Source of the DNA: an uncultured Bacteroidales bacterium
GTDB taxonomy: Bacteria > Bacteroidota > Bacteroidia > Bacteroidales > FEN-979
Assembly (NCBI GenBank): GCA_903903985.1
Contig: CAIVAT010000018.1
Coordinates: forward strand, 1-64,000
DNA length: 64,000 bases
Reading direction: 5' to 3'
Position numbers and translations under genes: made by a program. Shown here piece by piece: positions 45,003-55,413 of this stretch. A model generated the notes under the pieces. That model made no database searches. It was given only the letters and a program-made list of their open reading frames with translations, and was not told the DNA's origin. The stretch's first letter is position 1; every line of letters begins with the position of its first letter.

Positions 45003-45064
45003 TTCACGCAGATTTTCGTGGGAAATACTTTGATTGATATATAATCTGCGAAAATCTGCGTGAA
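45003..45064. repeat. Perfect 16-bp inverted repeat
   Basis: TTCACGCAGATTTTCG (45003-45018) is exactly inverted at 45049-45064, with 30 bases between. It lies in the spacer between two divergent genes. It resembles dispersed repeat words, and a regulatory role is unproven. Confidence 0.75.
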
Positions 45065-45132
45065 CTTCTTTTTTATGCTTGAATTCAGTCATGAATTGTG
45101 AAGGTGCCATGGTTTGATCAATAATTCCGGTT

Positions 45133-45387
45133 ATGCTTTCCCGTAACAGTTTTTTTTTAATTGCGCTTTTTATTGTCATCCCGGCCATGGCTGGTTCCGC
45201 CTTCGCCCAGGAAACGAAGGTAAACCAGAAAAAAATCGAGCTGGAACGCTCGAAAAAACAGAAAAAAGAAAAAAAAGATTATGACCAGGCGGTGAAGCGG
45301 CATAACAAAATGCAGTCAAAATCGACCCAGGCAAGCATGAAAAAAACGAAAAAAGAATCAAAAAAACGAACTCCATCCAAACATTAA
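45133..45387 (+). CDS. Small secreted lysine-rich protein
   Basis: 84 residues. A strong signal peptide (FFLIALFIVIPAMAGSAFA) precedes a mature chain of about 58 residues with about 19 lysines and no cysteine. The chain is charged and probably unstructured or helical (KIELERSKKQKKEKKDYDQA). I recognise no family. It could bind nucleic acid, lipid A or acidic polysaccharide. Coding status rests on the signal peptide and composition. It is preceded by the 16-bp inverted repeat. Confidence 0.5.
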   Translation: MLSRNSFFLIALFIVIPAMAGSAFAQETKVNQKKIELERSKKQKKEKKDYDQAVKRHNKMQSKSTQASMKKTKKESKKRTPSKH

Positions 45388-45507
45388 TATGGGTATTTCA
45401 GCGCTCCTTATTTCCTGATCACCGATCGTTTAAAACGTTTTGTATAATAGACTTCAGCCTAATTTAGAATGGATATATATTTGATTTTGAAAATAAATAA
45501 TTTTCTA

Positions 45508-45534
45508 TTTGATTTTAAATAATTATTACATTTA
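45508..45534 (+). promoter_or_regulatory. Candidate promoter for the TonB receptor-PorV cluster
   Basis: TTTG (45508-45511) and TACATTTA (45527-45534) give an imperfect TTG/TAnnTTTG arrangement with a short spacer, in an AT-rich leader 47 bases before the ATG. Confidence 0.35.
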
Positions 45535-45580
45535 CCGCCTTTTAAATGCGCAATTATAATCTAACATAAAATTGTATGGT

Positions 45581-48500
45581 ATGTTAAGAAATTTACTGTT
45601 TACTATTGGTTTTGTACTGGCAACAAGTGTGTTGGTATTTTCGCAAACCGGTTCGGGAACCCTCAAGGGTAAAATTATTGACAAGACGACCAAAGAACCG
45701 ATTTCTTTTGCCAATGTTGTTGTTGAAGTCGGTGGCGTGCAGGTGGGCGGATCCACCTCCGATTTTGACGGAAACTTTACCATCAAGCCGATCCCACCCG
45801 GTAAAGTTGACCTCAAAGCCAGTTTTGTAGGCTATAAGCCCTTCATGTACAGGGGCATTTATGTTTCACCCGATAAAATCACCTTCCAGAACCTCGAACT
45901 GGAAGCATCCACAACCACCCTCAACGAAATTGAAGTTGTGGATTACAAAGTTCCACTCATCTCCAAGGACCAGACCACCTCCGGTGGAACCGTTACCTCA
46001 GAAGAAATTTCGAAAATGGCCAATAAATCAGCGGCCGCTGTTGCCACCACCGTTGGCGGTGTTTCCACCGATGCAAACGGAAATATTACCAGTATGCGTG
46101 GTCAGCGTGCCGGAGGTACCGTTTATTTTATCGATGGAATGCGTGTTACAGGCAGCACTGCTTTGCCGCAGAGCGCCATCGAACAGGTTGAAGTCATCCT
46201 CGGCGGAACCCCGGCTGCTTACGGCGACGTTACGGGTGGTGTTATCAACGTAACAACCAAAGGCCCTTCCAAAGATTTCTCCGGTGGTGTTGACCTTCAA
46301 ACTTCCCAATACCTGGATGCCTTCGGTTACAACCGTTTGGGAGTTAATTTTACCGGCCCGCTGTTTTCAAAAAAGGACACCGTCCGCGGAACCAAAACAC
46401 CCATCATGGGTTTCTTTATCGCCGGCGACCTGATCTATCAAAAAGACGGGCAACCTGCTGCTTTCCCACTGTACCGGGTAACTGACGATGTGAAAAATAG
46501 TCTGAATGTTAGTCCTTTGCGTCTTTACGGGCAGAACAATGCCGTATTTTATAATTCGGAATTCCTGACCTACGACCAGATGCAGACTACAAAAACCACC
46601 CTGAACTCCGCCGGAACCAACATCAATATTTCTGGAAAACTCGATTTCCGTGTTGCACCCACGATCAACCTTTCTTTCGGTGGCACCTTTACCTGGAATG
46701 ACAGCCGTAATTTCAACTATGCGAATTCCATGATGAACTGGCAGAACAATTCACATTCCAATAGTTATACCTGGCGTGTGAACGGACGCTTTACACAGCG
46801 CTTCCCCACCGCCTCTGATAGCAAGAATTTCGTGAAAAATGTTTACTACTCGATTGGTGCGGACTTTACGCGGCAATTTGCGAAGACAGAAGATGCCGAA
46901 CACAAGGATAACTATTTCGAATATGGCTATGTAGGCAGTTTTGCCACGCATTCAATTCGCGCATATACCCCAGCGATGGCCTACGACTCGGTTTTAAAAC
47001 TCTGGGGTCACTTGCAGAATGGCACACGCGATACCATTGTGATTTTCAAAGGATCTGACCTGAATTCGGAATCATCCAACTGGACACAACAGTATTACGG
47101 ACTTTTTGATAACCCCATCGGCCATTACCAGAATATCGATGAAATCATTTCAGGGAAGGGCCTTGTAAACGGGATGGAACCGGTCGGCCCGTACGGCCTT
47201 TTCGCTGGTATTGGCAATAGGCCCAACACCTACAATGAAAGCACAAGCGACCAGGTGGCTGTGAACGCTTCGTTTGCCGCCGACTTCGGGAACCATGAGA
47301 TCCAACTCGGATTGCAGTATCAGCAACGAAAGAGTTCCGGCTATGGCAATAACGGAGTATTGTTATGGGAAGCCATGCGCGGACTGACCAATGCCCAGTT
47401 GAAAGATTTAGATCTTTCCAATCCACAACCAGTATACCGCAACGGAGTTTTTATGGATACCATCAATTACTTCCGCAATTATGTCCCCGTGCTGCAAAGG
47501 AATTTCGACATCAGCCTGCGTAAAAAACTTGGCCTTCCCATTGATGGCAGCGATTGGATCGATATGTTTTCCTATGACTTTGCAAAGAATTCCATCAACT
47601 ATTATGATAAGAACATGGTGCTTCACACGCTGTCACCAAGCGGACAATTGTTATCCATGGATATGTTCAGCGCCGAGGAGGTGTTGAACAACGGGGCCCC
47701 GATCGTTGGCTATTACGGGTATGATTATACCGGGAAAAAATTAACGGGTAATGTAAGTTTTGATGATTTCTTTACCCAGCAGGATGCCAATGGAAATTAT
47801 ACCAGGGCAATCGGGCCGTACCAGCCAATTTATATCGCAGGTTACATCCAGGATAAATTCGCTTTTAAAGACCTTATTTTCAATATCGGAGTACGTGTTG
47901 ACCGCTTTGATGCCAATCAGCCTGTTCTGAAAGACCCTTATCTTTTTTACCCGGCAAAAACAGTTGGTGAGGTTACCCAGTTGAATGGAATAAACATCAC
48001 CCACCCGGCGGGCATGGGAAACAGTTATGTCGTTTATGTGGATGATGCCAATAACCCGACCTCCATCACCGGTTACCGGAATCAGTCAGTATGGTATAAT
48101 TCTGAAGGAAGTACCATCACCGACCCCGTTCGTGTCCTTGACAGAGGCAACGGAGTACAACCATACCTCGTCGATCCTTCGAATAAAACCGTGCAGGCGA
48201 ATGTATTCCAGGATTACGACCCCCAGACAAACTGGATGCCACGTATCTCCTTCTCCTTCCCTATCTCTGATGATGCATTGTTTTATGCACACTACGATAT
48301 TCTCACCCAGCGCCCATCCTCCAATGAAGTTCAGATTCAACCCATCAGCTATTATTACATCGGGGTAACCGGTGCGACAGGAACGATCAACAACCCGAAT
48401 CTGAAACCTGAAAAAACCATTGACTACGAGTTGGGTTTCCAGCAGAAAATCAACAATTCCTCTTCCCTCAAGCTGGCTGTGTTCTATCGCGAAATGCGCG

Positions 48501-49294
48501 ACCAGATTCAACAGTACCGGTTAACAGGTGCCTACCCCAAAACCTATTATTCATATACCAACATTGACTTTGGAACCGTAAAAGGGTTGACCATCACCTA
48601 CGACCTGCGCCGGTCAGGCAATGCCCGGTTGCGTTTTAACTACACCCTGAAGTTTGCCGATGGAACTGGTTCAAATCCTGATGCAGCTTCAACGATTATC
48701 CGTTCCGATCAGCCAAACCTTCGTACCCTGAACCCGTTGGATTTTGACCGCCGTCACGAGTTCAATATCAGCTTTGACTATCGCTGGGGCGGAGGTAAAG
48801 ATTATAACGGGCCGGTTATCAACCGCAAAAAAAGCGGCAAAGCACCTGTGCAGATCCTGTCAAACCTTGGTGCCAACCTTACCGTTACGGGGGGGTCAGG
48901 AACACCGTACACCCAGACAAGCCAAATTCTTCCCTATGGCGCCATGGGCCCCATCAAAGGGAGTATAAACGGTGCCAGGTTGCCATGGCAATTCCTGGTC
49001 AGTGCGCGCTTTGACAAGGATTTCAATTTTGCGCTGAACAAGAAAAAGGAAGGTACGATCAATGTTTATATTGAATTCGCCAACTTGTTAAACACACAGA
49101 ATGTTACTGCGGTTTACCCGGCAACCGGAAGCGCAAGCGACGACGGGTTCCTCACGGCTCCTGAATGGCAAAATGCCATCAGCCAGCAGGTTGATCCCCA
49201 GGCCTATCGTGATCTGTACTCGATTCAGATGAATAACCCGTATCGTTACAGCTCTCCACGGACGATCCGGTTGGGTGTTATGTTTAATTTCTAA
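45581..49294 (+). CDS. TonB-dependent receptor/outer-membrane protein of a T9SS-associated cluster
   Basis: About 1237 residues from ATG 45581 (the longer frame opens at TTG). A signal peptide ends near VFSQ. A CarboxypepD_reg-like domain (GTLKGKIIDKTTKEPISFAN, then GKVDLKASFVGYKPF) leads into a plug (VGGVSTDANGNITSMRGQRA, then SAIEQVEVILGGTPAAYGDV) and a large barrel ending TIRLGVMFNF. No STN domain is present. It is followed after 57 bases by a giant secreted protein and then a PorV-like protein. This trio recurs in Bacteroidota (from memory). It may act as an outer-membrane platform or transporter for the secreted partner. Confidence 0.85.
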   Translation: MLRNLLFTIGFVLATSVLVFSQTGSGTLKGKIIDKTTKEPISFANVVVEVGGVQVGGSTSDFDGNFTIKPIPPGKVDLKASFVGYKPFMYRGIYVSPDKITFQNLELEASTTTLNEIEVVDYKVPLISKDQTTSGGTVTSEEISKMANKSAAAVATTVGGVSTDANGNITSMRGQRAGGTVYFIDGMRVTGSTALPQSAIEQVEVILGGTPAAYGDVTGGVINVTTKGPSKDFSGGVDLQTSQYLDAFGYNRLGVNFTGPLFSKKDTVRGTKTPIMGFFIAGDLIYQKDGQPAAFPLYRVTDDVKNSLNVSPLRLYGQNNAVFYNSEFLTYDQMQTTKTTLNSAGTNINISGKLDFRVAPTINLSFGGTFTWNDSRNFNYANSMMNWQNNSHSNSYTWRVNGRFTQRFPTASDSKNFVKNVYYSIGADFTRQFAKTEDAEHKDNYFEYGYVGSFATHSIRAYTPAMAYDSVLKLWGHLQNGTRDTIVIFKGSDLNSESSNWTQQYYGLFDNPIGHYQNIDEIISGKGLVNGMEPVGPYGLFAGIGNRPNTYNESTSDQVAVNASFAADFGNHEIQLGLQYQQRKSSGYGNNGVLLWEAMRGLTNAQLKDLDLSNPQPVYRNGVFMDTINYFRNYVPVLQRNFDISLRKKLGLPIDGSDWIDMFSYDFAKNSINYYDKNMVLHTLSPSGQLLSMDMFSAEEVLNNGAPIVGYYGYDYTGKKLTGNVSFDDFFTQQDANGNYTRAIGPYQPIYIAGYIQDKFAFKDLIFNIGVRVDRFDANQPVLKDPYLFYPAKTVGEVTQLNGINITHPAGMGNSYVVYVDDANNPTSITGYRNQSVWYNSEGSTITDPVRVLDRGNGVQPYLVDPSNKTVQANVFQDYDPQTNWMPRISFSFPISDDALFYAHYDILTQRPSSNEVQIQPISYYYIGVTGATGTINNPNLKPEKTIDYELGFQQKINNSSSLKLAVFYREMRDQIQQYRLTGAYPKTYYSYTNIDFGTVKGLTITYDLRRSGNARLRFNYTLKFADGTGSNPDAASTIIRSDQPNLRTLNPLDFDRRHEFNISFDYRWGGGKDYNGPVINRKKSGKAPVQILSNLGANLTVTGGSGTPYTQTSQILPYGAMGPIKGSINGARLPWQFLVSARFDKDFNFALNKKKEGTINVYIEFANLLNTQNVTAVYPATGSASDDGFLTAPEWQNAISQQVDPQAYRDLYSIQMNNPYRYSSPRTIRLGVMFNF

Positions 49295-49350
49295 GGTGTC
49301 TGACAATGTTTATGAGAAGAAATTCCGGTATGTTTATAAATAATGCAACT

Positions 49351-52300
49351 ATGAAAAATATCCTTCGCTTTTTAGTGATTGCACTCTGCTGCATGGTGAT
49401 CTCGAATGTGATTCGTGCAGAGGAAGTTCACAAGGTGGGTGGCACAAAGAGCACCAGCACGATCAAAGAAACCGCCGCGGGCTGTGCCTCGGGTTCGAAT
49501 TATAAATACCTTGATATCAACAATGTAAGAACCCTGTGCTACTCCTATGGCAACGGATGGTTTCTTGAAAATGCCGAGTATGAAATCCCAAAGGGTTCCA
49601 AAAAGACTTCCATGTTTTCATTCTCCTTATGGATCGGCGGTATTGATATCAACAACAACCTTAAACTGGCCGGATATCGCTATGGACAAGGTACTGCGAA
49701 CCCTTCGCATGTTAAAAACGATTACTGGCCGGGCCCTTTGACCGTTGATGGTACCGCAGCTGTTGATGCTGAAACATGTGCCGAGTTTGATAAACTTTAT
49801 CCGATAACCCGTGTTGAGGTACAGGAATTTCTTGCATGGTGGGACAGCAAGGCTGAATTTCCGAATTACACAATTCCAAAGTCGATCATCGATTGGCCGG
49901 CGCACGGACACAAATCAAAAGGACAGGCTTATTATCTTGCCCCTTTTATGGATGTGAACGGTGATGGGGACTATGAACCCCAGCAAGGCGATTATCCTTA
50001 TTATGACTTTGCCAATTCACTTTGTCCTACGAAATTGAAGCCGGGCGAACGTCTTCGCAGGGCAAAAATTAAAAACGGAGGCGATGCGGATACGATGGGA
50101 ATCCTGGTCGACCAGGTATTGAAAGGCGATCAGACCCTGTGGAGTGTTTACAACGATAAAGGAAACTATCACTCCGAAACAACCGGAGAACCCATCGGGA
50201 TGGAAATCAGGGCGCAGTATTTTGCTTTTGCGACCAACGATGAAATCAACAACATGACCTTTTATTCCTATGAACTCATCAACCGTTCTACCTACACCCT
50301 GACAGGGACCTATTTCAGCCAGTGGGTCGATCCGGACCTGGGATATGCAAACGACGACTATGTCGGCTGCGACGTAAATCGCGGACTCGGTTATTGCTAC
50401 AACGGAACACCCATCGACGGAACCGGTCAGAGCTGGGCCTATGGGGCACATCCTCCGGCAGTAGGCGTTGACTTTTTCCAGGGACCTTATATGGATGCTG
50501 ACGGATATGATAACCCCTCGTACAAAGGAAGCACGATGAAGGGCCCTTCGTTTAAAGGAAGCTGCGATATCGTAGGCATGAATGGTACGGTCATCAACAT
50601 GAAATACGGGCCCGGTGATTCAACGGAAGCCCCGTTCATGGTTCGGGCTGAAGCCATCAACGGGGTCAACTTCGGTGATGGAATTATTGACAATGAACGG
50701 TTCGGAATGAGACGGTTCGTATACCACAACAACAGCAACGCCGGTGTTCCCGATTACATGACCGACCCCCAGTATGCGCCTGAATATTACCTGTTCCTCC
50801 GGGGAATATGGAAAGATAACTCCAAAATGATCTATGGAGGCAATGCACATTTCTCGGCTGGTGGTTATGGGCCGGAATGCGATTTTATGTTTCCCAACCT
50901 GACCGACATTTGCGACTGGGGAACCAAAGGGCAACCGCCCAACGGCCCAAAGGAGTGGACAGAGGTTACTGCAAAAAACAATCCGCAGGACCGCCGGTTC
51001 ATGCAATCTGCAGGACCATTCAAACTGGAGCCGGGCGCCTGTAACTACATCACGGTTGGTATCCCATGGGCACGGTCCATTTCCGGCACTGCCGAAGAGT
51101 CTGTTAGATTATTGCAACAGGTCGACGACAAGGCACAGAGCCTTTTTGACAACTGTTTTGCTGTATTGAGCGGACCCAATGCGCCTGACATCACCATCGA
51201 GGAGATGTCAAACACCCTCATCTTATATCTTTCAAACCGTAAGTCGAATGATGCCGGTAACAATTATCAGGAAAAATACCAGGAGTATGATCCCAACATT
51301 CCAAATCCTGACAATCTTTCTCATCAGAACCGGAACGACTCCCTTTATCATTTTGAAGGATACCAGATCTATCAGTTAAAAGATGCCACTGTTTCACCTG
51401 CTGATATTGAGGATGCCAGCAAAGCAAGGATCGTGGCCGAATGCGATGTAGAAAACGGGGTGACGAAATTGGTAAACTGGTCATATGATCAGAATATCGG
51501 CGGCAATGTTGGAACGGTAATGACCAACGGTGAAGACAAAGGGGTGAGACATTCATTCGTTTTTACATCGGATATGTTTGCCACCGGTGATGACCGGCTG
51601 ATCAATCACAAGCAATACTATTACATGGCTGTTGCTTACGCCTACAATCAATATAAGAAGTATAACCAAACCGACCCGCTGGCACTCGACGGGCAGAAAA
51701 AACCATACCTGAGAGGCCGCAGCAACATCAAGGTTTATACGGCAATTCCGCATATTCCTCTGGGCGTTATTGCCAATTCATCCTATGGCGAAGGCCCGGT
51801 CATCACACGCATCCAGGGACAAGGGAATGGCGGTATGATATTAGATTTTTCGGAGGCATCAATCAAGGAGGTACTGTCAAAACCTGCTCTTGATACAGCA
51901 ACAACCAAACTGGGAGACCCGGATTATCCGATCGTTTATCAACCTACCTACCTGGTTTCCAAGGGACCTTTGCAGGTTAAAGTTATTGATCCGCTGAACG
52001 TGGTGAATGGTGAATACACGGTGAAATTTGACTCCATGGTCGAAGTGAAAGCCAATAACCCGTTTGCCATTGGCATGGTATTCCCCGACACCAAAAAAAT
52101 TCTGTTCGGGAAGTGGACCCTGACCAACAATGCAACAGGCATATCCTACCGGTCTGATACAACAACCATTTACCAGTATGAACAAAGTTTCCTCGACCTT
52201 GGCCTCTCCTTGTCCATCTATCAGGTGCCCAACGCAGGCGACTCCCTGCGGGGTACTTTGACAACAAGCAACGGGTTGTTGTACGCTTCACCTCTTATTT

Positions 52301-53709
52301 ATGCGGATAGCACCAAAAGATGGCTTTCGGGAGTTCCTGACAGCGATATTCCGGAATCGTCGATGAACTGGATCCGGTCAGGGACCTACAGGGGATCTGA
52401 TACCCACTATTACGACTGGAATATGGGTAGCGGTTCAACCGGCCAGGCGATCGATCCCAACAAAAATTTCCAGAAAATCCAAACCGGGACATGGGCGCCA
52501 TATTGCCTTGTGGCAAGCAGTTATAATATTTCTGCATCAAACCCAAATGGGGAGGAATTGGCCGTGGGACCGGCATTTTCAAAAGTCTCCAAATCTTATG
52601 CCAGCATGGCAAATATTGCAAGCGTTGATGTCGTGTATACACCGGATAAAAATTTGTGGACCAGGTGTCCGGTTATTGAGATGTGTCCGAATTCAAAACT
52701 TGCAGAAGGCGGCGCGAAGTTCTTTGGCACCCGGTTCTCCCCTTCGGTGAACGTGGATGGCGACACCGGGATTGTTAGCGCCGATCCGAAGTATAATTCG
52801 GCCTATATCAATGCTAAAGGAATGGGATGGTTCCCTGGCTATGCGATAAACCTTGAAACAGGGGAACGGTTGAACATGATGTTTGGAGAGAATTCATGGC
52901 TTTCCGCCGACAATGGCAGGGATATGTTGTGGAATCCATCCAGCCGTATATACGACGATGCAGGGGTTCCGGTTTTTGGAGGACAGCATTATGTTTATGT
53001 CATGAATCACTTCAACTATCCTGTACAGCAAGGATTGGTCCTCGAATTCCCGGCCTACGATGCAGGCAAATACCTCATGTCGCAATTGCCAAAAAATAAC
53101 GCATTTAAAGCGTATGCTTTCGGAACGGCCATGTATGTGAACATTCCATTGTCTATTCCGGGGCAGGAGTGGCTGAGCAATGCGGTAACTACCAAGATTC
53201 GCATTTCCAAACCCTACAAGCGGTATTATTCCACTGCATTGCCAAGTGGTTCAACGGATACTGTGAACCGCAACTACCCGGTGTATGTATTTAATACAAA
53301 TTCAATTTCCACATCACAGAACAACCAGGAAAAAGCAACCACTGATCTTGATAAAATCAACGTCGTTCCAAATCCCTATTTTGCCTATGACGATTATGAA
53401 CGAAATCAGCTGGATAACCGGATCAAGATTGTAAACCTGCCCCCCAGGTGTGTGGTTACCATCTTTGATATGAGCGGTACCATGATACGGCAGTTCAACG
53501 TGGATAAATCGGGGATCATATTGCCCCGCAGTTCCACGGCAGGTTTGAACACAGATGCCAAAACTTCGGTCGATTGGGATCTGAAAAACTTTGCAGGTAT
53601 CCCGATCTCAGGAGGGGTTTATCTGATACATGTAAAGGCCGAGGGGCTTGGTGAGCGTACGATAAAATGGTTCGGAATTCTCCGTCCTGTGGACTTGAAC
53701 TCATTGTAA
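49351..53709 (+). CDS. Giant secreted protein with T9SS-type C-terminal region
   Basis: About 1452 residues from ATG 49351, where a clean signal peptide starts (MKNILRFLVIALCCMVISNV); an upstream ATG at 49306 gives a longer, signal-less N-terminus. The body is a long, beta-rich, aromatic extracellular protein with no catalytic motif that I recognise. The C-terminus (KINVVPNPYFAYDDYERNQ, then VVTIFDMSGTMIRQFNVD and GIPISGGVYLIHVKAEG) has the VVPNP-start and FxxxG-type turns of T9SS or FlgD-like sorting domains. Transfer to the surface by T9SS, helped by the next gene product, is inferred. Confidence 0.75.
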   Translation: MKNILRFLVIALCCMVISNVIRAEEVHKVGGTKSTSTIKETAAGCASGSNYKYLDINNVRTLCYSYGNGWFLENAEYEIPKGSKKTSMFSFSLWIGGIDINNNLKLAGYRYGQGTANPSHVKNDYWPGPLTVDGTAAVDAETCAEFDKLYPITRVEVQEFLAWWDSKAEFPNYTIPKSIIDWPAHGHKSKGQAYYLAPFMDVNGDGDYEPQQGDYPYYDFANSLCPTKLKPGERLRRAKIKNGGDADTMGILVDQVLKGDQTLWSVYNDKGNYHSETTGEPIGMEIRAQYFAFATNDEINNMTFYSYELINRSTYTLTGTYFSQWVDPDLGYANDDYVGCDVNRGLGYCYNGTPIDGTGQSWAYGAHPPAVGVDFFQGPYMDADGYDNPSYKGSTMKGPSFKGSCDIVGMNGTVINMKYGPGDSTEAPFMVRAEAINGVNFGDGIIDNERFGMRRFVYHNNSNAGVPDYMTDPQYAPEYYLFLRGIWKDNSKMIYGGNAHFSAGGYGPECDFMFPNLTDICDWGTKGQPPNGPKEWTEVTAKNNPQDRRFMQSAGPFKLEPGACNYITVGIPWARSISGTAEESVRLLQQVDDKAQSLFDNCFAVLSGPNAPDITIEEMSNTLILYLSNRKSNDAGNNYQEKYQEYDPNIPNPDNLSHQNRNDSLYHFEGYQIYQLKDATVSPADIEDASKARIVAECDVENGVTKLVNWSYDQNIGGNVGTVMTNGEDKGVRHSFVFTSDMFATGDDRLINHKQYYYMAVAYAYNQYKKYNQTDPLALDGQKKPYLRGRSNIKVYTAIPHIPLGVIANSSYGEGPVITRIQGQGNGGMILDFSEASIKEVLSKPALDTATTKLGDPDYPIVYQPTYLVSKGPLQVKVIDPLNVVNGEYTVKFDSMVEVKANNPFAIGMVFPDTKKILFGKWTLTNNATGISYRSDTTTIYQYEQSFLDLGLSLSIYQVPNAGDSLRGTLTTSNGLLYASPLIYADSTKRWLSGVPDSDIPESSMNWIRSGTYRGSDTHYYDWNMGSGSTGQAIDPNKNFQKIQTGTWAPYCLVASSYNISASNPNGEELAVGPAFSKVSKSYASMANIASVDVVYTPDKNLWTRCPVIEMCPNSKLAEGGAKFFGTRFSPSVNVDGDTGIVSADPKYNSAYINAKGMGWFPGYAINLETGERLNMMFGENSWLSADNGRDMLWNPSSRIYDDAGVPVFGGQHYVYVMNHFNYPVQQGLVLEFPAYDAGKYLMSQLPKNNAFKAYAFGTAMYVNIPLSIPGQEWLSNAVTTKIRISKPYKRYYSTALPSGSTDTVNRNYPVYVFNTNSISTSQNNQEKATTDLDKINVVPNPYFAYDDYERNQLDNRIKIVNLPPRCVVTIFDMSGTMIRQFNVDKSGIILPRSSTAGLNTDAKTSVDWDLKNFAGIPISGGVYLIHVKAEGLGERTIKWFGILRPVDLNSL

Positions 53710-53756
53710 TGGCATTTGCGATATTTAACATGATAACAAAAATAAATTCCAGGATT

Positions 53757-54830
53757 ATGAAAAATATATATAGCTGTTTCGTTGCAATATTCTTGATGGG
53801 GATGGTGTTTTTGCCTCTGGATAAAGTAACAGCCGGAAACAAAGATCGTTCTGGTCAGGCAGGCGCTGCGGAATTGTTGATCAACCCATGGGCGAGAAGT
53901 TCAGGGTGGGGAGGCGTGGGTACTTCCTGCGGACAAGGCCTTGAAGCGTTGTTCACGAACGTTGCAGGAACCGGCTTCACCAAGGGAACAGACATTATCT
54001 TTTCCTACACCAACTGGCTAAAAGGATCTGATGTCAATGTCATGGCATTCGGTCTCAGCCAGAAACTGGGTCAGAACGGTGGTGTGCTCACGGCAGCAGT
54101 CATGTCAATGACTTTTGGTGAAATCCAGGTCACCACCACCTCCTTGCCTGAAGGTTCCGGAACTTTCAAACCGAGTTATATGAACATAAACCTGGCCTAT
54201 GCCAAAGCCTTTTCGAACAGCATTTATGGAGGACTGGCTGTGAAATTGATCACCGAATCGATTTCTGATGCAACAGCCACGGGCATTGCCCTTGATGCAG
54301 GTATTCAATATGTGACCGGCGAAAAGGAGCAGATTAAATTCGGGATTGCACTTAAAAATGTGGGAGCCCCCATGCATTTTACTGGAGATGGTCTCTCTTT
54401 TCGCGGAGTGATCCCCACCCATGGAAATGATAATGACCAGTTTACGGTTGAACAACGTTCGGCTACCTATGAACTTCCTGCTACCTTGCGTATCGGAGCC
54501 TCGTATGATTTCCTCATCGGCGACATGCATCGGATAACCCTCGCCGGTAATTTCAACTCGAATTCATTTACCCGTGATCAGTTCATTCTTGGGCTGGAGT
54601 ATTCATTAAAGTATTATCTTCAGCTGAGAGTGGGCTATACATATCAGGATGGTATTTTTAACAGCGACCTTGCTTCCCGCGGTACCGTTTTCACAGGGCC
54701 AAGCGCAGGCTTTACCGTTTCTGTTCCATTTAACAAGGAGAAAGAATCCGGGTTGGCGATCGACTATTCTTACAGGGCAACCAATCCATTCCAGGGAACA
54801 CACAGTGTGGGCATCAAACTTAACTTTTAA
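53757..54830 (+). CDS. PorV/PorQ-like outer-membrane barrel
   Basis: About 357 residues from ATG 53757, where the signal peptide begins (MKNIYSCFVAIFLMGMVFLPL); the longer frame overlaps the previous gene and was rejected. The mature part starts QAGAAELLINPWARSSGWGG, typical of PorV family proteins, and consists of amphipathic strands to the C-terminal KLNF. PorV carries T9SS cargo at the outer membrane; here it is next to a giant cargo-like protein, suggesting a dedicated shuttle. It is followed by a terminator at 54873-54896. Confidence 0.85.
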   Translation: MKNIYSCFVAIFLMGMVFLPLDKVTAGNKDRSGQAGAAELLINPWARSSGWGGVGTSCGQGLEALFTNVAGTGFTKGTDIIFSYTNWLKGSDVNVMAFGLSQKLGQNGGVLTAAVMSMTFGEIQVTTTSLPEGSGTFKPSYMNINLAYAKAFSNSIYGGLAVKLITESISDATATGIALDAGIQYVTGEKEQIKFGIALKNVGAPMHFTGDGLSFRGVIPTHGNDNDQFTVEQRSATYELPATLRIGASYDFLIGDMHRITLAGNFNSNSFTRDQFILGLEYSLKYYLQLRVGYTYQDGIFNSDLASRGTVFTGPSAGFTVSVPFNKEKESGLAIDYSYRATNPFQGTHSVGIKLNF

Positions 54831-54872
54831 CAGTTCAGTATAATTTTTTCATTCATTTCGTTACGAATGCAC

Positions 54873-54896
54873 AAGGACCCTTCCATAGGGTCTTTT
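54873..54896 (+). terminator. Terminator after the PorV-like gene
   Basis: AAGGACCCT (54873-54881) pairs with AGGGTCTTTT (54887-54896) around TCCAT, with G-T pairs at the base of the stem and T residues at the end. Confidence 0.7.
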
Positions 54897-54928
54897 GCCT
54901 TATTATAACTGCAAATACAATCTTTGAA

Positions 54929-55411
54929 ATGTCAGATATAAAATACTATACTCCTGAAGGTTTGGAGAAACTAAGGGAAGAACTGCACAAATTGACAACC
55001 GTTGAACGCCCTTCCATTTCGCGGCAAATAGCAGAAGCAAGGGATAAAGGTGATTTATCGGAAAATGCCGAATATGCTGCAGCCAAGGAGTCGCAATCGA
55101 TGCTTGAACTTAAGATATCCAAGTTACAGGAGTTGCTGAACAATGCCAGGCTTATTGATGAACGGAAATTGGATAATACAAAAATTTTGATATTTTCTAC
55201 CATTAAACTCCGGAATACCCTGAACGGTGCGAATGTGATTTATACCCTCGTTCCTGAAAACGAGGCTAATATTAAAATAGGCAAGTTGTCGGTGAGTTCA
55301 CCGATTGCCAAAGGTTTATTAGGGAAGAGCATCGGGGAAACAGTGGAAATAGTAGTTCCTGCCGGAAAGATTACCTTTGAAATTGTGGAAATTGCACGCC
55401 AAAACGGATAG
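54929..55411 (+). CDS. greA: Transcription elongation factor GreA
   Basis: 160 residues. The N-terminal coiled coil contains YYTPEGLEKLREELHKLTTVERP and the acidic tip DKGDLSENAEYAAAKESQ, which enters the RNA polymerase secondary channel to stimulate transcript cleavage. The C-terminal FKBP-like part includes VSSPIAKGLLGKSIGETVEI. It is cytosolic. It sits two bases before the HIT gene, so the two are probably co-transcribed, and it is separated from the PorV gene by a terminator. Confidence 0.97.
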   Translation: MSDIKYYTPEGLEKLREELHKLTTVERPSISRQIAEARDKGDLSENAEYAAAKESQSMLELKISKLQELLNNARLIDERKLDNTKILIFSTIKLRNTLNGANVIYTLVPENEANIKIGKLSVSSPIAKGLLGKSIGETVEIVVPAGKITFEIVEIARQNG

Positions 55412-55413
55412 AT

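Noticed and set aside
44979..45188. 69-codon minus-strand ORF
   Set aside because: It is largely translated from the 16-bp inverted repeat and overlaps the signal-peptide gene.
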